From JAAFHN01 sp031421855 (GTDB lineage: Bacteria > Pseudomonadota > Gammaproteobacteria > Burkholderiales > Burkholderiaceae_C), in assembly GCA_031421855.1 (NCBI GenBank), contig JANOPN010000155.1, positions 1-11,610 on the forward strand: DNA of 11,610 nucleotides, in the 5' to 3' direction. The notes below the pieces were generated by a model, which saw only the letters and a program-made list of their open reading frames with translations, ran no database searches and was not told where the DNA came from. Both the position numbers and the translations under genes were made by a program. This document shows, in pieces, positions 6,656-11,610 of the stretch (the stretch's first letter is position 1; every line of letters starts with the position of its first letter).

Positions 6656-6991
6656 ATGCCAGACAAAATCAACACAACAGAAGACGGCGCGCAGCGCGTG
6701 TTCGTTGCTGCTGCCGAGCTTTTTTCGCTGCTCGCTACGCCCATGCGACTGCGCATCATCAGCGCGGCCTGTGAGTCTGAGCGCTCGGCAGGGGAGTTGT
6801 TGACCGCGGTGGGAGGCACGCAGTCCAACTTGTCGCAACACCTGAGCGTGCTGTATCGCAGCGGCGTGCTCTCAAGGCGCAAAGTCGGCACCAGCGTGTT
6901 TTACAAGGTTCAAAGTGAGTCGGTTGCGGCTTTGTGCCGCACGGTGTGCACACAGGTCGCGATGGAGCTGGACGAGGAGGTTTTGGCATGA
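6656..6991 (+). CDS. ArsR-family transcriptional regulator of the sox operon
   Basis: This is a 111-residue winged-helix DNA-binding protein. Its N-terminal helix leads into L-L-A-T-P-M-R-L-R-I-I at about residues 25-35, followed by the recognition-helix region T-Q-S-N-L-S-Q-H-L-S-V-L (55-66) and the wing R-R-K-V-G-T-S-V-F-Y-K-V (74-85). The ArsR metal motif E-L-C-V-C is absent. Cysteines occur at 39, 94 and 98. This makes thiol or persulfide sensing possible, as in SqrR/BigR relatives, but the positions do not match the canonical SqrR pair exactly. The start at 6656 has no clear ribosome binding site. The last codons overlap soxC as ATGA, so the gene is effectively the first of the sox operon. 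It probably acts as a repressor relieved by reduced sulfur compounds; that role is inferred from context and the palindrome. Confidence 0.85.
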   Translation: MPDKINTTEDGAQRVFVAAAELFSLLATPMRLRIISAACESERSAGELLTAVGGTQSNLSQHLSVLYRSGVLSRRKVGTSVFYKVQSESVAALCRTVCTQVAMELDEEVLA

Positions 6992-8331
6992 TGGGGCTTC
7001 TGAATTCGCGCATTCAGCCCGCGCCTGAGGGGTTTTTGAGCCAAGTTGACATCAAAAGCGTCCAAAAAGGGCGTCGCGGATTTTTAGGTGGTGCCCTGGC
7101 TGCCGCGCTGTCGGGGGCAGCGCTTGCGCAAAGCACGCCGCCAGGCAAAAACGGCGACCCCCATATTTTGAATTTGCCCGACCACAGCAAGTCGTTGGGG
7201 CAATCGGTCGCAAGCTTGGGTTACGGCTTGCCCAGCCAGTTTGAGAAAAACCTGCAACGCCGCGAGAGCCCGGGCCTCACCCGCGTGGGGCAAGCCAGCG
7301 TGAGCTTCACACCGCTGCAAGGTTTGTTTGGCATGTTGACGCCCAACGGCCTTCACTTTGAGCGGCACCACCAAGGCTGGTGGGACATTGATCCATCGAA
7401 ACACCGCCTCATGCTGAACGCCAGCGACGCTAGCTTGATGAAAACGCCGATGGTTTTCACGATGGACGAGTTGATGCGATTGCCGCCTACGAGCCGCATG
7501 CATTTCATCGAATGCGGCGCCAACACCGGCATGGAGTGGGGCAATGTGGCTGTGCCGACCGTGCAATACACCCACGGCATGTTGTCGTGTTGCGAGTACA
7601 CCGGCGTGCCGTTGAAGTTGCTGCTCGACATGGCCGGCGTCGATACCAAGCGCGCCCGCTACGTGTTGGCCGAAGGGGCTGATGGCTCCAGCATGACCCG
7701 AACCATCCCGATGTCGCTGGTGGAGTCGGGTGAGGTGTTGGTTGCTTATGGCCAAAACGGCGAGATGCTGCGACCCGAAAACGGCTACCCCCTGCGCTTA
7801 GTGGTTCCTGGCGTGCAGGGTGTGAGCTGGGTGAAGTATTTGCGCCGCATCGAAGTGGGCGACAAGCCGTTTGATACCAAAGACGAGGTATTGCACTATG
7901 TTGACTTGCAGCCCAGCGGCTTGCATCGGCAGTACACCAGCATCCAAGAGGTCAAAAGCGTCATCACCACGCCAAGCGGCGGACAAGTTTTGCTGGATAA
8001 GGGCTACCACAGCATCACAGGCTTGGCTTGGAGTGGGCGCGGCAAGATCACCCGGGTCGACGTGAGCGTGGACGGTGGGCGCAATTGGCGTGGGGCCCGC
8101 TTGCAAAGCCCGGTGCTCGACAAGTGCCTCACCCGATTTGTGGCGGATTGGTCGTGGAGCGGTGACCCCGCCCTGCTGATGAGCCGCGCCGTCGATAGCA
8201 CCGGCCACATACAACCCAGCTACAGCGAACTGCGCAAGGTGCGCGGGCGAGGGTCGATTTATCACAACAACGCAATACAAAGCTGGCTGGTGAGCGAGAG
8301 CGGCGAGGTGAAAAATGTCCAAGCGGCTTAA
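6988..8331 (+). CDS. soxC: SoxC, molybdenum subunit of sulfane dehydrogenase SoxCD
   Basis: The product is 447 residues. It is the molybdopterin subunit of periplasmic SoxCD, which oxidises the sulfane sulfur held on SoxY, passing six electrons to SoxD. The start at 6988 is favoured by GAGGAGG at 6973-6979 and the ATGA overlap with the regulator. A Tat signal, K-G-R-R-G-F-L-G-G (27-35), is followed by an alanine-rich core and cleavage near A-L-A-Q (about 48), as expected for a cofactor-loaded enzyme. The oxidoreductase molybdopterin domain contains H-F-I-E-C-G-A-N-T-G, whose Cys176 is the expected Mo ligand. Further on are P-E-N-G-Y-P-L-R-L-V-V-P-G and W-V-K-Y-L-R-R-I-E-V. The Mo-co dimerisation domain follows (V-D-V-S-V-D-G-G-R-N-W). 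Length and order are typical. The name rests on this fold plus the soxD, Y, Z and A neighbours. Confidence 0.95.
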   Translation: MMGLLNSRIQPAPEGFLSQVDIKSVQKGRRGFLGGALAAALSGAALAQSTPPGKNGDPHILNLPDHSKSLGQSVASLGYGLPSQFEKNLQRRESPGLTRVGQASVSFTPLQGLFGMLTPNGLHFERHHQGWWDIDPSKHRLMLNASDASLMKTPMVFTMDELMRLPPTSRMHFIECGANTGMEWGNVAVPTVQYTHGMLSCCEYTGVPLKLLLDMAGVDTKRARYVLAEGADGSSMTRTIPMSLVESGEVLVAYGQNGEMLRPENGYPLRLVVPGVQGVSWVKYLRRIEVGDKPFDTKDEVLHYVDLQPSGLHRQYTSIQEVKSVITTPSGGQVLLDKGYHSITGLAWSGRGKITRVDVSVDGGRNWRGARLQSPVLDKCLTRFVADWSWSGDPALLMSRAVDSTGHIQPSYSELRKVRGRGSIYHNNAIQSWLVSESGEVKNVQAA

Positions 8332-8365
8332 AAACGATGAATGGGGCTTTGAGAAGATCTTTTTG

Positions 8366-9454
8366 ATGTCATTTAGGCCTCTGGTCTCCGTATTCATTGG
8401 GTTTGTTGCTATCAATTTGTTATTGATCGAAGGCGCAGCGGCGCAGCCTAAAGCGACTTTCGCCAACATTGGTCGAGCTGCAACGCCGGATGAGGTCCAG
8501 GCTTGGGACATCGATGTTCGCGCCGACTTCAAAGGCTTGCCCAAGGGTGCAGGCAGCGTGGCAAAGGGCCAAGTCGTCTGGGAGGCGCAGTGTGCGTCGT
8601 GTCATGGCGTGTTTGGTGAGAGCAATGAGGTGTTCACGCCAATTGCGGGTGGCACGACCAAAAAAGACATCGAAACGGGTCGGGTCGCCGCCCTCATGCC
8701 GGGGGCCAATACGCCGCAGCGAACGACCGTGATGAAGCTGTCAACGCTCAGCACGATGTGGGACTACATCAACCGCGCCATGCCTTGGACGGCGCCTAAA
8801 TCGCTCACCGCTGACGAGGTTTACGCGGTGTCAGCCTATATTTTGAATTTGGCTGACATCGTGCCAGCCGACTTCACCTTGAGCGACCAAAACATGGCCG
8901 CGACGCAAGCCCGTTTGCCCAATCGACTGGGCAAAACCACGGCACACGCCATGTGGCCGTCTAACAATGGCGGAACCGTTCGCACCACCATGGTCAAGCC
9001 CGACGTGCAAGGCAGCGCCTGCATGACCAACTGTGCAGTCACCGGTGTGAGCAGCAGCTTGCCCGACTACGCCCGCACGGCGCACGGGAATTTGGCTGAG
9101 CAATCACGCGGGTTGGGGCCAGTTCGAGGCGTTGACACGGCCGCGCTCGCAACGCCGTCCAAGCCAACCGTGGCAAAACCAGCCGCAGGCATCAAAATGG
9201 CCGACTTGCAGCCAATTTTCAGCTCGTATGCCTGCACCGCCTGCCACGCAATTGCCAGCAAGGGCATTGGCCCATCGTTCAAAGACATCGCTGCTCGATA
9301 CCAGCCGCGATCGGACGGTTTGAGCCACTTGCAGACCAAAATCAAGGCGGGCGGGCAGGGCGTTTGGGGGGCAATTCCGATGCCTGCGCAAGCATTGAGC
9401 GAAGCTGACGCCTCACGGGTCGCCCAGTGGTTGATGTTGGGTGCGCCGCAGTGA
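8366..9454 (+). CDS. soxD: SoxD, diheme cytochrome c subunit of sulfane dehydrogenase SoxCD
   Basis: The product is 362 residues from the ATG at 8366. It accepts electrons from SoxC in the periplasm. Two haem c sites are visible: C-A-S-C-H at 76-80 and C-T-A-C-H at 290-294. Candidate axial methionines are in A-M-P-W and I-P-M-P. This matches the diheme SoxD type. The 8366 start gives a 25-residue Sec signal (M-S-F-R, a hydrophobic core, then E-G-A-A-A before Q) with GAGAAG at 8351-8356. An upstream in-frame ATG at 8315, inside the end of soxC and preceded by GAGGTG 4 bases away, would add 17 residues and couple translation to soxC, so the start is open. Most of the signal core is encoded by an inverted copy of the interspersed repeat. 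Confidence 0.93.
   Translation: MSFRPLVSVFIGFVAINLLLIEGAAAQPKATFANIGRAATPDEVQAWDIDVRADFKGLPKGAGSVAKGQVVWEAQCASCHGVFGESNEVFTPIAGGTTKKDIETGRVAALMPGANTPQRTTVMKLSTLSTMWDYINRAMPWTAPKSLTADEVYAVSAYILNLADIVPADFTLSDQNMAATQARLPNRLGKTTAHAMWPSNNGGTVRTTMVKPDVQGSACMTNCAVTGVSSSLPDYARTAHGNLAEQSRGLGPVRGVDTAALATPSKPTVAKPAAGIKMADLQPIFSSYACTACHAIASKGIGPSFKDIAARYQPRSDGLSHLQTKIKAGGQGVWGAIPMPAQALSEADASRVAQWLMLGAPQ
8377..8412 (-). repeat. Interspersed repeat, inverted copy encoding the SoxD signal-peptide core
   Basis: As read on the plus strand it begins GCCTCTGGTCTCCGTATTC and ends GTTTGTTGCTAT. It matches the reverse complement of copy 3 in 31 of 36 bases and the soxA copy at a shared 17-base core CATTGGGTTTGTTGCTA. 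It encodes P-L-V-S-V-F-I-G-F-V-A-I, the hydrophobic core of the signal peptide. Confidence 0.85.
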
Positions 9455-9522
9455 GCGTCAGCCAAAGCAATAGGTGCTGCGTTTAAATACAATTGACTTT
9501 AGTTTTTCATCTCGGAGACAAC

Positions 9523-10002
9523 ATGAAACGTCGTGAATTCATCCAATCCAGCTCGGCTCAAACCGCGATGGCGCTCGGGCTTGCTGCTGGCATCATCCCC
9601 ATGCATGCGTCGGCGCAATCTGCCGCTACCGCAGCTTGGAACAAGGCCGCCTTTGATCAAAAGAACTTTGCCGAAGTCGCCAAAGCTTTTGGTGCGGTGG
9701 GTGCGCCAACCCTCAGCGCCGATTTGTTGCTCAACACGCCTGAGATTGCTGAAAACGGCAATGTCGTGCCAATTGGTGCCCAAAGCAACATCCCCGGCAC
9801 GACCCAATTGGCGTTTTTGGTAGAGAAAAACCCAAGCCCGCTGGCCGCGTCGTTTGATGTGTTGCCCGGCATGGATGCCAACGTCAGCACCCGCGTGAAA
9901 ATGGGCCAGTCCAGCAACGTGTTTGTTTTGGCCAAGGCCGGAGACAAGTATTTTTACGCCGTCAAAGAAGTCAAGGTCACTTTAGGCGGCTGCGGCGGTT
10001 GA
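9523..10002 (+). CDS. soxY: SoxY, sulfur carrier subunit of SoxYZ
   Basis: The product is 159 residues. SoxY binds the sulfur intermediate through a cysteine on a flexible C-terminal arm, and here the protein ends L-G-G-C-G-G with Cys157 as the carrier. The N-terminus M-K-R-R-E-F-I-Q is a twin-arginine signal with cleavage near A-S-A-Q (about residue 33). Tat export is known for SoxY in Paracoccus. The start at 9523 is preferred over an in-frame upstream codon at 9493 because GGAGA (9514-9518) lies directly before it. The 68-base gap after soxD is the largest within the sox genes. It contains TACAAT at 9488-9493, a possible -10 without a convincing -35, so a weak internal promoter cannot be excluded. 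Length and arm are normal for the family. Confidence 0.95.
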   Translation: MKRREFIQSSSAQTAMALGLAAGIIPMHASAQSAATAAWNKAAFDQKNFAEVAKAFGAVGAPTLSADLLLNTPEIAENGNVVPIGAQSNIPGTTQLAFLVEKNPSPLAASFDVLPGMDANVSTRVKMGQSSNVFVLAKAGDKYFYAVKEVKVTLGGCGG

Positions 10003-10055
10003 TTGCGAATAGCGCGCACCCACATGTCATTCATCAAATTCGATAGGAGCATCCC

Positions 10056-10367
10056 ATGAGCGAACCCATGCGCATCCGCGCCACGGCCAAAGAAGGCGTT
10101 GTCAGTGTTAACTTGCTTGTCAGCCACGAGATGGAGTCGGGGCAGCGTCGCGACTCCAAAGGCGTTGCCGTGCCCGCCTGGTTCATTCAAAACATCAGCG
10201 CGTCACACAATGGTCGGGTGGTGATGAGCGCCCAGCTTGGCACCGCGATCAGCAAGAATCCCTTGTTTCGCTTCAGCTTCAAGGGCGGCAAAGCCGGTGA
10301 CAAGCTCAGCGTGACTTGGAAAGACAACAAAGGCGAAACCCGAACCGACGAAGCGACGATTGCTTGA
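10056..10367 (+). CDS. soxZ: SoxZ, partner subunit of the SoxYZ sulfur carrier
   Basis: This is a 103-residue beta-sandwich protein that forms a heterodimer with SoxY. It begins M-S-E-P-M-R-I-R-A-T and has the family segments H-E-M-E-S-G-Q-R-R-D (about 24-33), V-P-A-W-F-I-Q-N (about 39-46) and S-K-N-P-L-F-R-F-S-F (about 66-75). It ends with W-K-D-N-K-G-E-T-R-T-D-E-A-T-I-A. It has no signal peptide, as expected, because SoxZ is thought to be carried across the membrane with Tat-exported SoxY. AGGAGC before the ATG is a good ribosome binding site. It lies 53 bases after soxY. Confidence 0.95.
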   Translation: MSEPMRIRATAKEGVVSVNLLVSHEMESGQRRDSKGVAVPAWFIQNISASHNGRVVMSAQLGTAISKNPLFRFSFKGGKAGDKLSVTWKDNKGETRTDEATIA

Positions 10368-10426
10368 GATAGGTGTGTGAGCGGTCGGTGATTTTGGGTG
10401 TTTTGAGTGTTCAGGAGACAAAAAAG

Positions 10427-11263
10427 ATGAGAAATTGGCCTTTGTTCGCCCAATCCATTGGGTTTGTTGCTACGGTATCAGTAGCGATTTTTTTGCCTTC
10501 TTCACTCGGTGCTCAAGAGAAATCAGCCGCCCAAGGCATTGCGGACTATCGCGCCGCGTTGCAAGACGGCAACCCAGCCGACCTCAATGCAGCACGCGGC
10601 GAGGAGCTTTGGAAGAAAAAGCTTGGGCCCAAAAACCTGAGCCTGGAGTCGTGTGACCTCGGTCTGGGTGTTGGCAAAGTCAAAGGCGCAGTTGCCGCAA
10701 TGCCTCGCTACTTTGCCGATACCGGCAAGGTGATGGATTTGGAGTCGCGCCTGGCGCACTGCATGGTCACGCTGCAAGGCGCAAACCCCGCTGACTTCTC
10801 GGCCGCGAAGATTTTCAGCGGCGAAGGGCAAAAAGCCAGCGCTGTCGAGGATTTGGTTGCCTTTTTGTACGACGAGTCGCGCGGTGTCACCATCAGTGTG
10901 CCGCAGTCGCATGCACTTGAAAAGCAAAGCTTCGCCCGTGGCAAGCAAATGTTCTACTTCAAGGGCGGCCCGTTTGATTTCTCATGTGCCAGCTGCCACA
11001 GCGAAGACAGCAAGCGAATTCGACTGCAAGATCTCCCAAACTTGACCCAGCCCGGGCCTGCCAAGGCGGCTTTCAGTCAATGGCCCGCGTATCGGGTGAG
11101 CCAAGGCGCGCTGCGCACCATGCAGTGGCGCATGTACGACTGCTTTCGCCAGCAGCGCTTTCCGGAGATGACTTACATGAGCGCAGCAAGCATTGACTTG
11201 ATCACCTTCATGGGTGTGAACGCCAACGGCGGCCAAATGGCGGCGCCTGCCATCAAACGTTGA
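10427..11263 (+). CDS. soxA: SoxA, monohaem c-type cytochrome subunit of SoxAX
   Basis: The product is 278 residues. SoxAX joins thiosulfate to the SoxY cysteine and passes two electrons to the respiratory chain. The start at 10427 is set by AGGAG at 10413-10417; the open frame extends upstream to 10373 without support. The signal peptide is M-R-N-W-P-L-F-A-Q-S-I-G-F-V-A-T and onward, ending near S-S-L-G-A-Q. Only one haem motif is present, C-A-S-C-H at 187-191. The N-terminal domain has lost its haem site and keeps Cys76 and Cys112, which probably form a disulfide, as in other monohaem SoxA. Cys239 in Y-D-C-F-R-Q-Q-R-F-P-E is the expected active-site cysteine that carries the persulfide and binds haem. 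The signal core is encoded by an inverted copy of the interspersed repeat. Confidence 0.94.
   Translation: MRNWPLFAQSIGFVATVSVAIFLPSSLGAQEKSAAQGIADYRAALQDGNPADLNAARGEELWKKKLGPKNLSLESCDLGLGVGKVKGAVAAMPRYFADTGKVMDLESRLAHCMVTLQGANPADFSAAKIFSGEGQKASAVEDLVAFLYDESRGVTISVPQSHALEKQSFARGKQMFYFKGGPFDFSCASCHSEDSKRIRLQDLPNLTQPGPAKAAFSQWPAYRVSQGALRTMQWRMYDCFRQQRFPEMTYMSAASIDLITFMGVNANGGQMAAPAIKR
10438..10473 (-). repeat. Interspersed repeat, inverted copy encoding the SoxA signal-peptide core
   Basis: As read on the plus strand it begins GCCTTTGTTCGCCCAATCC and ends GTTTGTTGCTAC. It matches the soxD copy at 29 of 36 bases including an unbroken 17-base core, and the reverse complement of copy 3 at 28 of 36. 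It encodes P-L-F-A-Q-S-I-G-F-V-A-T in the same frame as the soxD copy. Confidence 0.78.
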
Positions 11264-11280
11264 TCACCGAGGCTCAATTC

Positions 11281-11610
11281 ATGAAATCCCTCTCCCTCAT
11301 CTGTGTTGCCACGGTGTTTTTGTTGTCTGGCTGCGCCACTTCAGAGCCCACCGCGGTTGTTGCTACGGAGCCGACAGCGGCCGAAGTGCTGGCGGTGCTG
11401 AAGTCTTCTTTCACTGAGCGCGGCGTTGCCAAGCTCGACCGTTTGGATCAAAACGAGATTCAAGACCTGTGTTCCAAAGCCAACTTGAGCGGCAAACCGG
11501 TGGATGAGAAATTGGCCCAGCAGCTTCAAGCCTCAGCCTTGGCAGCGGTTAAATACCCAGCCGATGGCGTGTTTTTGGGCGACTGGCGCGAGGGCGAAAA
11601 AGTCGCTCAA
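11281..11610 (+). CDS. soxX: SoxX, c-type cytochrome subunit of SoxAX (partial, cut by window end)
   Basis: The first 110 residues are visible; the haem motif and the rest lie beyond the right edge. The ATG at 11281 follows the soxA stop by 17 bases, with CGAGG near 11268 as ribosome binding site. The N-terminus M-K-S-L-S-L-I-C-V-A-T-V-F-L-L-S-G-C is a lipoprotein signal with lipobox L-S-G-C and modified Cys18, so the protein is probably membrane-tethered. The stretch V-L-K-S-S-F-T-E-R-G-V-A-K-L-D-R-L near residue 40, followed by K-Y-P-A-D-G-V-F-L-G-D-W-R-E-G-E-K-V-A-Q, matches the N-terminal region of betaproteobacterial SoxX that precedes its C-x-x-C-H. Together with the position after soxA this makes the identification strong even though the haem site is not seen. 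Confidence 0.88.
   Translation, partial: MKSLSLICVATVFLLSGCATSEPTAVVATEPTAAEVLAVLKSSFTERGVAKLDRLDQNEIQDLCSKANLSGKPVDEKLAQQLQASALAAVKYPADGVFLGDWREGEKVAQ

Noticed and set aside
6934..6987. Upstream extension of soxC inside the regulator gene
   Set aside because: It would require a 58-base overlap and has no ribosome binding site, whereas GAGGAGG stands 8 bases before the ATG at 6988.
7084..7755. Minus-strand open frame (223 codons) opposite soxC
   Set aside because: It is a shadow of soxC; the protein is histidine and glutamine rich with no recognisable motif or ribosome binding site.
2992..10473. CRISPR or tandem array as an explanation of the repeats
   Set aside because: Copies are separated by hundreds to thousands of bases of ordinary genes and occur in both orientations.
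11353..11368. TTGTTGCTACGG in soxX identical to part of the soxA repeat copy
   Set aside because: The match stops at 12 bases with no similarity on either side, so it is probably chance.

Overview
The window looks like a chromosomal segment of a betaproteobacterium, probably a freshwater Burkholderiales of the Comamonadaceae type. This rests on moderately high GC, gene density, the sox gene order C-D-Y-Z-A-X, the form of SoxX, and the general look of the proteins. The placement is from memory of these families and no search was run. There are no rRNA or tRNA genes, CRISPR arrays, transposases or phage genes. No gene-free stretch exceeds about 150 bases.

Region 1 (1-2978) is a divergent ABC transporter locus for peptides or similar small solutes. 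Two inner-membrane permease genes read leftward (the second only begins here), and a long family-5 substrate-binding protein reads rightward. Region 2 (3083-4281) is a tandem, overlapping pair of short-chain chromate-transporter (CHR) genes. Region 3 (4416-6509) is a secreted S9-family prolyl-oligopeptidase-type serine peptidase with an intact Ser-Asp-His triad.

Region 4 (6627-11610) is the left part of a thiosulfate-oxidation (sox) operon. An operator-like palindrome precedes an ArsR-family regulator gene. That gene overlaps soxC by ATGA and is followed by soxD, soxY, soxZ, soxA and soxX (cut by the window end). SoxYZ carries the sulfur substrate on a C-terminal Gly-Gly-Cys-Gly-Gly arm. SoxAX attaches thiosulfate to it, and SoxCD oxidises the bound sulfane sulfur. 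SoxB, which releases sulfate, is not in the window and probably lies to the right. The presence of soxCD predicts complete oxidation of thiosulfate to sulfate.

The most unusual structure cuts across all of these genes. It is a roughly 36-bp interspersed repeat present in six copies. Three copies (2992-3027, 4298-4333, 6526-6561) lie just 14-17 bases after a stop codon, in the same orientation as the upstream gene. Three others (3535-3570, 8377-8412, 10438-10473) are inverted and lie inside coding sequence. There they are read in the same frame and encode hydrophobic residues resembling PLVSVFIGFVAI. They form a membrane segment of the first CHR protein and most of the signal-peptide cores of SoxD and SoxA. 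A short repeat that keeps an open hydrophobic frame, and seems to have been taken up as export signals within one operon, is the main observation here.
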